A DNA stretch of 64,000 nucleotides from Metabacillus endolithicus (GCF_023078335.1 NZ_CP095550.1:2090001-2154000); one strand, 5' to 3'. Counted from the first letter of the stretch, positions 17,779 to 28,861 are shown. Program-made: numbers and translations. The notes: generated by a model from the sequence alone, not told the origin.

Positions 17779-18618
17779 CTATCTAGGTCTCCAGCTAAGC
17801 AAAGCCGCATTATACTCATTCCTATAAATAAACTTCCCATTCTCACACACAATATATTTACTTAGAACATCCTCCACCAATGATAGATCCACATCTTTGG
17901 TTAGAATTTTACTCATATTTTTCTCTAAGCATTCTTCATACGATGAATATACCTGTGTTCTGGATAAAGGAATGATCTTACAATCTGCATGAATTCCTAG
18001 TTCATATAATAGATTGAGCAAATCAATATAATCTTTACGTGGAAACTTCACCTCAATACCATATTGTTCATGAAGTTCTAGGTAATGTGGCTGTATTGGG
18101 CCTGTTGTCATCCCAACGATTGCTAAGCGTTTCGCATGTTTATGAATATGAAGCAATGCTTTTTTAATTTCAAACATCCGATAAAAGCAATTGAATCCAA
18201 AGATCACATCATAGTTTTTATTTAGCTCTATATGTTCCCACTTTTCATGAATGAACTCAACGTCCGTCATATTTCGTTTATGTAACTCTCCCTTTAAAAA
18301 ATCAAGAATTGCTGAAGAACTATCCACAAGTGCTAGCTTCTTTACTCTTTCAGCAAAGGAAAATGTATAATTTCCCCATCCTGGTCCAATTTCTAGTAGT
18401 TCATCTTGATCATCTATTAAACTTGAAACATGCTTCATTATTTCTATAGCATAAGAATCTGGTTTACCGATATTCTCTTTCTTTTTTAGCAACTCCTGCC
18501 AAAAATTCTCCTCACTCTGATCATTTACCATTCTCTCAGGCAGATTTCCTTGCCAGTCTTTTATCCCTTCCTGCCACTTTTCTTCAATACTCAGTAACCT
18601 ATTCTTTATATTTTTCAT
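17779..18618 (-). CDS. SAM-dependent methyltransferase
   Basis: 279 residues, soluble. The class I methyltransferase motif I is clear at about 98-108 (LLEIGPGWGNYTFSF), followed by the acidic end of strand 2 (LALVDSSS) and a post-motif region (YDVIFGFNCFYRM). About 80 residues precede the Rossmann fold, and the C-terminus (about 190-279) is unassigned. The methyl acceptor is unknown. Monocistronic, with an unrelated receptor downstream. Confidence 0.75.
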   Translation of the reverse strand: MKNIKNRLLSIEEKWQEGIKDWQGNLPERMVNDQSEENFWQELLKKKENIGKPDSYAIEIMKHVSSLIDDQDELLEIGPGWGNYTFSFAERVKKLALVDSSSAILDFLKGELHKRNMTDVEFIHEKWEHIELNKNYDVIFGFNCFYRMFEIKKALLHIHKHAKRLAIVGMTTGPIQPHYLELHEQYGIEVKFPRKDYIDLLNLLYELGIHADCKIIPLSRTQVYSSYEECLEKNMSKILTKDVDLSLVEDVLSKYIVCENGKFIYRNEYNAALLSWRPR

Positions 18619-18842
18619 GTGACCTCCAGCATATGTTTATTGTTTCTACTGTTCCAACGTATATATTTATCTTAGCTACTATTATTATATCGTTATTATT
18701 GGCTTTATTACTAAGGAATAGGCTCTGCTAAATAACAGTAAGAGGTCATCATTTTATTTCAATTCCCGAAACTTTTGATTCACATTTTCACCATAATAAT
18801 GTAAAATAATTAGGTAAATATACCTATCAGGAGTGACTGAGA

Positions 18843-19028
18843 TTGGTTACTGCATTAACATCCAACACTCTAGAACTACTAGAGAAACAACTAGAAAAAT
18901 CAATTAGCGAACTACAAGAAGAACTAAAGAAAACTGTTAAAAGCTTTGGCCTCAACAGTACTAGAACAATAGGCAAGAGTAAACAATTAGATAAACATTT
19001 TCGAACTACAAGTATTAAAGCAAATTAA
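18843..19028 (+). CDS. Spo0E-like small protein with variant signature
   Basis: 61 residues from TTG 18843, with AGGAGTGA upstream. Helix 1 (LLEKQLEKSISELQEELKKT), the turn GLNSTRTIG and helix 2 (KSKQLDKHF) match the two-helix Spo0E fold. The usual SQELD is SKQLD: the aspartate needed for phosphatase action is kept while the preceding residues differ. It may act on Spo0A~P or another response regulator. It ends 14 nt before a GGGACAGG palindrome. Confidence 0.68.
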   Translation: MVTALTSNTLELLEKQLEKSISELQEELKKTVKSFGLNSTRTIGKSKQLDKHFRTTSIKAN

Positions 19029-19042
19029 AAAAAGTTTATAGG

Positions 19043-19061
19043 GGGACAGGCACCTTGTCCC
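19043..19061 (+). repeat. GGGACAGG palindrome
   Basis: GGGACAGGCACCTTGTCCC, 14 nt behind the Spo0E-like gene and in the same orientation. Confidence 0.9.
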
Positions 19062-19079
19062 ATTTTCTCATTCAACATT

Positions 19080-19113
19080 AAAAAGGGTGTCCAATCGTGG
19101 ACACCCTTTTTTT
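19080..19113. terminator. Terminator between convergent genes
   Basis: AAAAGGGTGTCC pairs with GGACACCCTTTT and is followed by TTT. It lies between a plus-strand and a minus-strand palindrome copy. Confidence 0.85.
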
Positions 19114-19116
19114 GGT

Positions 19117-19209
19117 GGGACAAAGGACCTGTCCCTCACTATTTTTCGCATTCGACAAACTTCGGGAAGTGACAGGCACCACCACCCCATGGGACAAGGT
19201 ACCTGTCCC
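19117..19209 (-). repeat. Two GGGACAGG palindromes flanking a second 3'-end element
   Basis: Palindromes at 19117-19135 and 19191-19209, both oriented with melA; the latter overlaps the first base of the melA stop triplet. Between them, 19151-19180 holds TTCGACAAACTTCGGGAAGT followed by GACAGGCACC, a good copy of the second element. Confidence 0.88.
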
Positions 19210-20526
19210 TACTTCACACCCACTCCCGAAAACTGCGGCAACCACTGTCCGTGAGCTTCAATTAAGTCGTCACACATAGAGATGATGTCGTCCATGGATA
19301 GTTCGGCAGCAGCGTGTGGGTCAAGGAGTGCTGCCTGGTAGAGTGCTTCTTTTTTTCCAGTGATAGCTGCTTCAATTGTTAGTAGTTGTGTGTTAATGTT
19401 TGTTCTATTCAGGGCAGCTAATTGCTCTGGCAGGTCTCCGATGTAAGTCGGCATTATGCCGCTTCTGTCTACTACACATGGTACTTCAACGACCGCTTTT
19501 TCAGGCAAGTTACTGATTAATCGGCCTGTATTCAGGACGTTTCCACCAAATTTAAATGGATTGTTTGTTTCCATAGCTTCGATGATTCGAGATCCGTATT
19601 CGTGGGATCTTGTGTGAGTAAGCTGGCTATTATGAACCATATCCTCTCTCATCGTTTCCCATCTTTCAATTTGTTCCACACAGCGACGTGGATATTCGTC
19701 TAATGGAATATTGAATCGATCGATTAACTCTGGGTATTTACTTTTAATGAAATATGGATGATATTCGGCATTATGCTCGGAAGATTCCGTTACATAATAT
19801 CCGAACTTATCCATTAATTCATAGCGTACCATATCATCATGTTTCCCTTGTTGCTTTTCCTTTGCACGACGCTTAATTTCCGGGTATAAGTCTTTTCCAT
19901 CACGTTTTACTTCAAGTAACCACGCCATGTGGTTAATCCCGGCTATTCTTTCTTCAATACCTTCATGCTCCATTCCCAAATCTCTGAACAAATGCTCCGT
20001 ACAAATCTGTACACTATGGCAAAGTCCTACAGTTTTGATATTCGTGTAGCGAAGCATTGCTCCAGTTAAAGCTGCCATTGGATTTGTATAGTTCAGGAAT
20101 AGCGCATCCGGACAAACCTCTTCCATATCCTTAGCAAAGTCCAGCATAACTGGAATTGTGCGTAACGATCTAAAAATACCGCCAATACCGATCGTATCAG
20201 CGATCGTTTGACGTAAGCCCATATTTCTTAGGAATCTCAAAATCTATTACTGTACTTGGCTTGTATCCTCCCACTTGAATTGCGTTAATCACATACTTCG
20301 CACCTCTCAAGGCTTCCTTGCGATCTCCGTATGCCTTGATTGTTACGTTGCTATTGTAGTTTTGCTTTAAATTGTTAAGCATATTCTCTGAATCTTTTAA
20401 TCGTTGTTCATCAATATCAAATAATGCGAATTCAAATCCCGCTAAAGCTGGAACAAACATACAGTCACCTAACACATTTTTTGCAAACACTGTACTTCCA
20501 GCACCGATAAATGTAATTTTAGACAT
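19209..20526 (-). pseudogene. melA: Alpha-galactosidase, glycoside hydrolase family 4 (MelA), frameshifted
   Basis: The N-terminal frame (MSKITFIGAGSTVFAKNVLG, the NAD-binding start of GH4 enzymes) runs to KKYGL and then stops; the following frame continues LRQTIADTIGIGGIFRSLRT, the standard continuation in MelA. One extra G in GGG (20218-20220 on the plus strand) explains this. Both parts together cover about 440 residues, the normal length, with the metal-site region around GLCHSVQ and GINHMAWLL. GH4 enzymes hydrolyse melibiose-type alpha-galactosides with NAD+ and Mn2+. It is the last gene of a melR-E-D-C-A locus, as in B. subtilis. Start 20526 is chosen by AAAGG spacing. Confidence 0.87.
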
Positions 20527-20554
20527 CCTTAACATCCTTTCTTTTATAAAAAAA

Positions 20555-21382
20555 TTAGCCTTTCACTGATCCAGAAGATAAACCGGCAATAAAATATTTT
20601 TGTAGAAATAAAAACAGTAAAGTCATTGGCAGCATCGCTAATATCGCCGCAGCTGCTACTAAGTTTAGATTGTTTTGATTTTGCCCAAAAAAGCTTGCTA
20701 GTGAAACAGTTACAGTGTGCATGGACTTATCCTGTAAAAAGAAAATAGCAAATTGATAGTCATTCCAGATAAAAACACAAGCTATAATCAGCACGGAAGC
20801 TGTTACAGGCTTAAGCAACGGAAACACGATTCGAAAGAATGTTCCAAGTGTACTTGCTCCATCAATTTTTGCAGCTTCTTCCAACTCTTTAGGAACAGTT
20901 GAACGAATAAATCCTGCATATAAAAAGATCGTTAGTGGCATAAATGCCGCAACATTGTTTAAAATCGCTACTTCATACGTATTCATCATTCCAATATTAA
21001 CAACCATTTTATATAACGGAACCAAGGCCGTTAGTGGCGGAATAATCATAATCGCAATGAAGATGAAATAAAAAATCTTATTTAATGTTGTTTGACGGCG
21101 CGCCATTGGATATGCTGCCATCGAGCCAAAGAAAATAAGCAAAGCAGCTGAGAAAACGGTAATAATCGTTGTATTCACAAACGACGGACCTAAATTCGCA
21201 ATCGTCCAGGCATCAGAGAAATTTTGAAAGTTTAATTCCTTTGGAAAAACCCATTTCGAACTAAAATCCCCCTTAGCCTTTAAAGCAGTTGTCACCATAA
21301 TATAGAAGGGGATAATATGAATGAACATAACGAGTATTGATACACCTGTTAGCAGCTTTTTATTCTTATTAAGGTGCTCCAT
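20555..21382 (-). CDS. melC: Alpha-galactoside ABC transporter permease (MelC, MalG type)
   Basis: 275 residues with six predicted membrane helices. The cytoplasmic coupling loop is EEAAKIDGASTLGTFFRIVFPL, the EAA motif of CUT1 permeases that contacts the shared ATPase. The start overlaps the stop of the upstream permease by one base (TAATG), so the genes are translationally coupled. No ATPase gene is present; in B. subtilis MsmX, encoded elsewhere, serves this transporter. Of the transport genes in this operon, this is the only one without an indel. Confidence 0.87.
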   Translation of the reverse strand: MEHLNKNKKLLTGVSILVMFIHIIPFYIMVTTALKAKGDFSSKWVFPKELNFQNFSDAWTIANLGPSFVNTTIITVFSAALLIFFGSMAAYPMARRQTTLNKIFYFIFIAIMIIPPLTALVPLYKMVVNIGMMNTYEVAILNNVAAFMPLTIFLYAGFIRSTVPKELEEAAKIDGASTLGTFFRIVFPLLKPVTASVLIIACVFIWNDYQFAIFFLQDKSMHTVTVSLASFFGQNQNNLNLVAAAAILAMLPMTLLFLFLQKYFIAGLSSGSVKG

Positions 21383-22309
21383 TATGCTTCAATCTCCTTC
21401 CGCTTAAAGTAAATGAGGAAATTTGATAAACTCAAAATCAGAATGATAAATGCCATAAACACACCTTGTGTCGCAGCATACCCAGCATCCTGTCTCTTAA
21501 AATACAAATCATACATAAAAGTGGACATTGATTGTGATGCATTACCTGGGCCGCCACCTGTTAAAGCAACAATCACATCAAATAGCTTCAATCCACCGAT
21601 AATATTTAACACTACATTAATCGTGATTGATGGCATTAACATAGGCAATGTGATGTTTTTAAATTGTTGAAAAGAAGATGCCCCATCAATTTGTGCCGCT
21701 TCATAGTAATCCTTTGAAATGCTTTGTAATCCAGCTAAATAAATAATCATCGCGATCCCAACGAATTGATAGGTGTTAACAAACACGATGATCCAAGTGT
21801 TCATTTCAGGGTTTCCTAAAGCATTAATTTTTTCAAAACCAAAGAATTGCAACGCATCATTAAGGGCTCCACCTTGAAAAGCGAAGAAAAAGTACCAAAT
21901 ATATCCCATAATTAACGGTGATAATAACCGGTAAATAAATAATTGTCCGTGTAAAAGCCTTCATTTTTATGCTTTGATTTAACAGCAATGCATATAAAAG
22001 CCCCAAAGCATTCTGGAAAATTGTACTTCCGATTCCGTATAAAAGCGTATTTTTCACAACTAACCATGTTGTAGGATCTGCAAAAAGTCGCTTATATTGA
22101 TCAAAGCCAACAAAATCATAGTCTTGTGAAAATCCGTTCCAATTTGTAAAAGAAAGCTGAATTCCATTGAAAAAAGGATAGAGAATAAACAGAAAAACAA
22201 CGGCAAAACTCGGAAGATACATCCACCATAGTGATGATTGCTTTTTTAACTTGAGCTTTTTTGGCTTGTTCGCTACTGATCTCTCAGTATTTGTTACTAA
22301 TTCGCTCAT
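21382..22309 (-). pseudogene. melD: Alpha-galactoside ABC transporter permease (MelD, MalF type), frameshifted
   Basis: The first frame begins with a basic cytoplasmic tail and helix 1 ([19 protein letters not shown]) and reads to YLPVIIT; the next frame continues [18 protein letters not shown] through the EAA loop ([16 protein letters not shown]). One extra A near 21910-21914 restores ...ITVIMGYIW. Together they make about 308 residues, the usual MalF-type size. It pairs with MelC to form the membrane channel. Confidence 0.85.
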
Positions 22310-22345
22310 TTATTTCCACTCCTCATTTAGACTTGTGGTATTTTA

Positions 22346-22371
22346 AGGAGAAAGCAAATTCACCTTCTCCT
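22346..22371 (-). terminator. Intercistronic hairpin between melE and melD
   Basis: AGGAGAA pairs with TTCTCCT across a 12-nt loop, between the binding-protein gene and the first permease gene. Such hairpins often lower expression of permeases relative to the binding protein, or protect the upstream message. Confidence 0.55.
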
Positions 22372-22401
22372 GTAAAAAACACCTCAGCCCTTCCATCGAA
22401 G

Positions 22402-23666
22402 TTACTGATTTCTTAATCGTGTATACTCTTCACCCATTTTTTCCGAAAGTTGTTCAGGTGTTAGAGTATCAGCAAACAATTCTTGACCAGTAGTAGCCAT
22501 AACATCCCACATGCCACTTGGTAAATAAACACGATCGAAGTAAGGCTCTACAGCAATGTCTTCATATTGTTTGTAGTATTCTGAGAAGTAGTTTTCTGCA
22601 TCTACATTTGTTAAAGCATCTGGTGCAGATGTTCCTTGTGCCATTTTTTCAATGTTTTCCGGCTGCGCCATAAATTCAATGAACTTTTTCGCTTCTTCAG
22701 GGTGCTTTGTATCCTTCCACATCGCAATGGTGTGGCGCTCCCCACCAATCCAGCTTTGCTCATCTCCTTCATGGAAAGCAGGAACAGGCATCGTTCCAAC
22801 CTTCACATCAGGATTTAATTCCGTGGCATCAGGCCCTAGTGATCCCGCTACAAATGTAAAAGCAATTTTATCTTGAGCCATTAATTCTGTAGCCTGCTGA
22901 AGTTTAGCTGTAAGCACGTCTTCATTGATAAGTCCTTTGTCCTGAAGCTCCTTCATTAGTTCCGGTAGTGGTGTATAGTTCGACCAATCAAATGAACCAT
23001 CCACTAATGCATCTCCATGACTATTTTTTTCATCTGTAATAACTAGAGGAGTAGCAAGCTGATCATAAATTTGACCAATCGTCCAGTTGTCTCCACCCGG
23101 AATCCAAAGAGGTGTTACTTCTCCATTGCTTTCTTTTTTAATTGTTTCTAAAGCTTTGACAAACTCATCGATTGTTTTAGGAGGATCTACACCATACTTT
23201 TCTAATACATTCACATTAAAACTAACGCCATCTTTTGCTTGATTAATAGGAAAAGCATAAACTTTACCAGTGTCATCTTTCAGAATTTTATCTAGAAATT
23301 TGGATCTAGGTTTTGTACCCAATCCATGTCTTTTTGATCTGCTACATATTCACCGTAACGAAGCTGTGACCAACCGTGTGTATCAAATAAATCCGGCATA
23401 TCATTTGCCGCCATTTTTACGCGAAGCATATCTTCATATCCTCCACCAGGAAGGTTCAAGTCAATCTTAATATCAGGATTTTCCTCTTCAAAATCTGCAA
23501 CAACACTCTCAACCGCTTTCTTTTCACCTTCATTACTCAACGTTAAGAAAAAAGATAATGTTACTTTTCCGTCCTCTGCCTCATTAGATGCTCCTTTGTT
23601 AGAACAACCAGCTGCGAATACAGAGAAAGCGATTACAAAAACAATCATACTTATCAACTTTTTCAT
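22402..23666 (-). pseudogene. melE: Alpha-galactoside-binding lipoprotein (MelE), frameshifted
   Basis: The first frame has a lipoprotein signal (FAAGCSNKG, lipobox Cys at about 21) and the start of a family 1 solute-binding fold, ending WVQNLDPNF; the next frame resumes FLDKILKDDTGKVYAFPIN to the end. One base is missing in the AAATTT run at 23296-23301. Full length is about 420 residues, normal for CUT1 binding proteins. It would deliver melibiose/raffinose-type sugars to MelCD. Confidence 0.86.
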
Positions 23667-23777
23667 TCTTATCCCCCACTTTTTCGTTTCTAAAGAATAC
23701 CAGTCTGTTTTTCTTTTCTTTCGATAAAAGCTAGATTATAATGAAAGTCTAACTATTTTCCCAATTTGGGAGCCTTT

Positions 23778-23860
23778 GAGATAAAAAGGATGATGAATAT
23801 TACCTAAAAAAATTCATTCTGCCAAATGGATTTTTTACATTCATTATTCCTTTTTATCTC
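23778..23860. repeat. Long imperfect hairpin between melR and melE
   Basis: GAGATAAAAAGGA-TGATGAAT (from 23778) pairs with the reverse complement of ATTCATTATTCCTTTTTATC (to 23860), and the pairing continues inward through A/T-rich arms. In all about 37 bp are paired, with a few mismatches and one bulge. It occupies most of the gap between the regulator stop and the first transport gene. Confidence 0.7.
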
Positions 23861-23922
23861 TTATTTTTTGAAAACCGAATACTACTCGTAAAAAAAACCA
23901 CCCCCTTTAAATGCTCATTATT

Positions 23923-25307
<1,385 letters not shown>

Positions 25308-25937
25308 GTGGTTAATGTATTAGTTGTTGATGATCATATCGCAGTAACTGAAGGAACGAAGGCTATATTAGAAACGTGTGATGACATTTTTGTTGATACT
25401 TTGTCGCCCCCTTTTTCTATTGATTTGATTAAGGACAAAGATTATGCAAAGTACGATGTTATTTTAATGGATATTAATTTAGGTTTGGATCAAAACGGAA
25501 TTGAAGTGTCTAAACTCATTCTGAAGGACCAGCCTGATTGCAAAATCATTATTTACACGGGATATGATATTGAGGATTATTTTGTAGAGGCTGTTAAAAA
25601 TGGGATTTTCGGAGCAATAAATAAAAATACGACGAAACAGAATATCATTACTTATATTAACCATGTTCTTAACGGTGATATTGTGATGTCATTAGAACTT
25701 TGCAAAAGATCGTTAAAGACTTCCGCAAAACCACCAAGAGAGAAAGTCGGCTACACGGAGCGAGAGCGGAAAATCCTAGAATTATTAGGAGAAGGTCTAA
25801 CGAATCAGGAGATTGCAGATAAAATCTACGTGAGTAAACGAACAGTAGAGTATTCCATTACTGAGATATTCAATAAATTGAATGTATCGTCACGAGCAGA
25901 GGCGGTTTTAATCGCAAAATCTGAAGGATTGTTATAA
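25308..25937 (+). CDS. comA: Competence response regulator ComA
   Basis: 209 residues from GTG 25308. The receiver domain (1-120) has the acidic pocket VVDDHIAVTEGTKAILE, phosphoacceptor Asp in ILMDINLG, and IIYTGY and GAINKN motifs. The C-terminal LuxR-type helix-turn-helix (about 145-205) reads TNQEIADKIYVSKRTVEYSI then FNKLNVSSRAEAVLIAKS. This follows B. subtilis ComA almost word for word in the conserved blocks. It is normally phosphorylated by ComP. Unusually it is convergent with comP and separated from it by a terminator, whereas comP precedes comA on one strand in B. subtilis. Confidence 0.92.
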   Translation: MVNVLVVDDHIAVTEGTKAILETCDDIFVDTLSPPFSIDLIKDKDYAKYDVILMDINLGLDQNGIEVSKLILKDQPDCKIIIYTGYDIEDYFVEAVKNGIFGAINKNTTKQNIITYINHVLNGDIVMSLELCKRSLKTSAKPPREKVGYTERERKILELLGEGLTNQEIADKIYVSKRTVEYSITEIFNKLNVSSRAEAVLIAKSEGLL

Positions 25938-25940
25938 ATA

Positions 25941-25992
25941 AAAAAGATAACCTATCCTTGTCTTATGGCAAGTGCAGGTTATCTTTTTATAT
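25941..25992. terminator. Bidirectional terminator between comA and comP
   Basis: AAAAGATAACCT pairs with AGGTTATCTTTT across a 22-nt loop. It lies between the convergent stop codons and overlaps the comP stop. Confidence 0.85.
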
Positions 25993-28266
25993 TTCAATGA
26001 TAACTTTAAATCCATCACCAGGGTTCGTATCAATCTTCATTGTTCCGTTTAACAGCGCAACTCTTTCACGAATACCCGATAATCCCATGCTGCTTTCTTT
26101 GGAGAAAACTGTATCCATTCCAGCACCAATTCCATTGTCTTCATAATGAATAACCAATACCTCTTTAATATTAACTAGGATAAGGTTAATATGTGAAGCC
26201 TCAGAATGCTTAGCCGCGTTGTTTAACAACTCTTGAACAATTCGATAGATATTTAATTGCACATCTAGATCGTCAGGTTCCTTAAGGTTGTTAATATTTA
26301 AGTTAACCGTCATTTGATGGTTTTCTTCATGTTGATAAATTAACTTTTCCAATCCCTTTTTTAACCCTAGATCATATAAAACATTCGGCCTTAATTCATA
26401 ACATGTTTCTCTAGTAGTCTTAATGACCTTTGTGATGTGATTCATCATTTTGTTTATCTCATCAATACTTACATCATTACCACTTATATACCATTCACTC
26501 GCTCTTTCAAAATTCTTTTGGAAAGAAAGCAAGTCTTGCAAAACTGAATCATGAAGGTCCTTCGCAACCTCTGATCTTTGTTTTTCTTCTAGTTTATAAA
26601 GTACTCGGTTTAGCCAAATTGGATTCGATTCTTCCTTTGAATGCTCTAGGTTTTCAAGATATGACATGAGGTTTTCAATCTTTAAAAAGTTCTCAAGCGT
26701 TACATGCGTGTAATAAGCAAGGGTTTTTAGATAAGATAGTTCGTCTCTTGTTAAGATCGGTGTGTTTATTTTGGAAGTACATACAAGTAAGTAGAAGTTT
26801 TTATCCACTTCACCTACATTGATAATGAATCCTCTATTCACTTCAATAATCTGCCCAACCGACCTATTACATTTCTTAATTTCATCTTCATATTCAAGAA
26901 TATCCGGATTAATCTCACTTAGTATCCCTGAATCCTTGCCAATTTCAACATGGTAAATATCACTAACTAGTGTGATATCTAGTATTGTTTTCTTAAGTTC
27001 ATCCATTACCTGACTAATATTATTTGCATTCCTTAGACTTTCTGTATAGCGAAAAATACTCTGTTGATAATTTTTCTTTTCAGAAAAACGGTTTAATTTG
27101 CTGTCTAGTATTTCCTTATAGTAAAACGTTAGCATATAGATAAATATAAAAAATACAAATAACCTTATTGAATATAATATAGGGTTATTACCTTTTGTCA
27201 TTGCAACAACAGAAATACTAAGCAAACCAGGAATTAATCCTATAAGAAAGTAATAACGTACTCGCCCAATAACAAAATCAATATCATGGATTTTGTCAGC
27301 TAAAAATTGATAAACTAACGCTGTTGGGATAATAATTAGGAATCCAGCTAATATAATCGGGGGAAAAATATAAACCCTAAACAATACATATGGAATGACA
27401 TAAAAAATAACAAACGGTGAAATAGCAATGATATTTGAAATAAGCAGCACTTTAATTAGATATTTTTGCACCCTATAATCTATACGTCTTAATCCTAAAA
27501 CCATTACAATAAATGCAATTACATACAGGATAAAAAATGACAATAAGTTTATAGATTTCTGATAAGAAAATTCCACAAATATCATTTGTTCAATCAGAAC
27601 GTTTAAGATAACTAAAAGATAACCTATCTTATAGCACCATTTGCTAAACCACACCTTTCCAATATCTGAAAAGTAATGGTAGATAAATTGTAAGAATAAT
27701 ACTGGAACAGATAAAAAGGTGACAAGATTTAAATTTCTAAGTAGTACATCTCCTCTAGTAGATCCTCCACCACTAAAATATGCAACTGAAAGATCCAGTA
27801 GAAAAATAATGAGGTAGAATGAAGGGCGATTCAAGCCATTTTCAGTTGTATTATAGATATGGAAACATGCATAAAGCACTAAAATAGCAACAATAGATGG
27901 TACAATAATTTGAAATACGGTTTGCAAATCAAACGTATAATCAAACTGAAATTCTTCTATTTCACCATCTGTTTTTAGGACGCTTATTCGATCTGATTGT
28001 TCAATTCTTTCATATTTATTTACTAGTTTATAATTATGTGGATCTTCACCATTGACTGAAAGTATTATATCTCCCGGTTTGAGTCCAGATTCTTCCGCTA
28101 TTGAGCCTGGTTCTAACTCAACAATTTTAATTGGTTTATCTGGATCGTTTGTAACCCTAGCCCCGATATAAGGATGCATAGTTATAAAAACTGTTGTATA
28201 CGCTACAATTGATAAGAAGACTATTACTGCAATGGTGAAGAACACCCTTGACTGTCTTTTATTCAC
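25987..28266 (-). CDS. comP: Sensor histidine kinase ComP (PDZ-containing)
   Basis: 759 residues from GTG 28266. Membrane helix 1 (8-30) is followed by an extracellular PDZ-like segment (about 45-100; VELEPGSIAEESGLKPGDII), then about nine more membrane helices to residue 380, a GAF-like linker, and the HisKA_3 kinase core (DLHDSVLQDLL, His at about 570) with the ATPase domain (ELLNNAAKHSEASHI, DNGIGAG). Size and plan match ComP, which binds extracellular ComX. It is the last gene of the unit that starts with the comX-like gene 43 nt upstream. Confidence 0.88.
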   Translation of the reverse strand: MNKRQSRVFFTIAVIVFLSIVAYTTVFITMHPYIGARVTNDPDKPIKIVELEPGSIAEESGLKPGDIILSVNGEDPHNYKLVNKYERIEQSDRISVLKTDGEIEEFQFDYTFDLQTVFQIIVPSIVAILVLYACFHIYNTTENGLNRPSFYLIIFLLDLSVAYFSGGGSTRGDVLLRNLNLVTFLSVPVLFLQFIYHYFSDIGKVWFSKWCYKIGYLLVILNVLIEQMIFVEFSYQKSINLLSFFILYVIAFIVMVLGLRRIDYRVQKYLIKVLLISNIIAISPFVIFYVIPYVLFRVYIFPPIILAGFLIIIPTALVYQFLADKIHDIDFVIGRVRYYFLIGLIPGLLSISVVAMTKGNNPILYSIRLFVFFIFIYMLTFYYKEILDSKLNRFSEKKNYQQSIFRYTESLRNANNISQVMDELKKTILDITLVSDIYHVEIGKDSGILSEINPDILEYEDEIKKCNRSVGQIIEVNRGFIINVGEVDKNFYLLVCTSKINTPILTRDELSYLKTLAYYTHVTLENFLKIENLMSYLENLEHSKEESNPIWLNRVLYKLEEKQRSEVAKDLHDSVLQDLLSFQKNFERASEWYISGNDVSIDEINKMMNHITKVIKTTRETCYELRPNVLYDLGLKKGLEKLIYQHEENHQMTVNLNINNLKEPDDLDVQLNIYRIVQELLNNAAKHSEASHINLILVNIKEVLVIHYEDNGIGAGMDTVFSKESSMGLSGIRERVALLNGTMKIDTNPGDGFKVIIEI

Positions 28267-28309
28267 TTTGTTCCTAAATAACTCCTTTATGCCCTAAAGC
28301 ATATGATAA

Positions 28310-28483
28310 TTACATCCAGAATTTAGATAGTGACACTTTACTATGATCTTTAATCATTTTAATAACCTGAAGAGTCTCTTCCTTCGTTACTTTCACTAAA
28401 GACGCTGTACCTGCTAAAACCGCTTGCTTTTCTACCTCATTGTTTCTTAAGTAATTAACTGTTTGCTCAACTGTTGGATTCAT
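28310..28483 (-). CDS. comX: ComX-like pheromone precursor
   Basis: 57 residues, with GGAGAG 7 nt before the ATG. The pattern VNYLRNNEVEKQAVLAGTAS then VTKEE matches the ComX precursor plan (YLxxNPEVxxxVxxGxASLxGVxxEE). The C-terminus is SLSKFWM, with tryptophan one residue from the end; in known ComX a C-terminal tryptophan is isoprenylated by ComQ and becomes the signal. It lies directly upstream of comP, where comX always lies. No ComQ prenyltransferase is found beside it. No signal peptide, as expected. Confidence 0.78.
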   Translation of the reverse strand: MNPTVEQTVNYLRNNEVEKQAVLAGTASLVKVTKEETLQVIKMIKDHSKVSLSKFWM

Positions 28484-28498
28484 TCGAATCTCTCCTTT

Positions 28499-28660
28499 TT
28501 ATATGGTTTCTAAAAGTACATCTTTTATTGCTTTTTGTTCTATCTCATCTACAAAAAGTAGGCATGAGCGATTTAAAAGTATTTGTTCTAGCTCCTCTTT
28601 GTTCTTAGGATCAATTAGGTATGCTACTATATCGGATATTTCATAGTTTGATCGAATCAT
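28499..28660 (-). CDS. Small ComX-like protein without C-terminal tryptophan
   Basis: 53 residues from ATG 28660, with AAAGGAGG upstream; ATG 28663 is also possible but too close to the ribosome site. The sequence SDIVAYLIDPKNKEELEQIL then NRSCLLFVDE resembles the B. subtilis ComX precursor (DLINYFLNYPEVLKKL, NREACLIGFD) in spacing and wording, but it ends LLETI and has no tryptophan. It lies 15 nt upstream of the comX-like gene, so both are cotranscribed. It may be a paralogue that cannot be prenylated, a chaperone-like partner, or unrelated. This is inference from a short alignment by eye. Confidence 0.55.
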   Translation of the reverse strand: MIRSNYEISDIVAYLIDPKNKEELEQILLNRSCLLFVDEIEQKAIKDVLLETI

Positions 28661-28861
28661 CATACCCTCCTTTAACACTTCTATTTTACTAAAATTGTAA
28701 GGTAATTGAAAATAAATTTTTTGTAAAATTAGGAGATATGTTGTTTATAATGGTATTTTCAGGAAGTATATTGTTGAAAGATAGATTAATCAATATGCAT
28801 TTCTACTCATTTATATTTACACCCTCTGATCCTTCTTAACACATCCCTTACACTTCAGATC

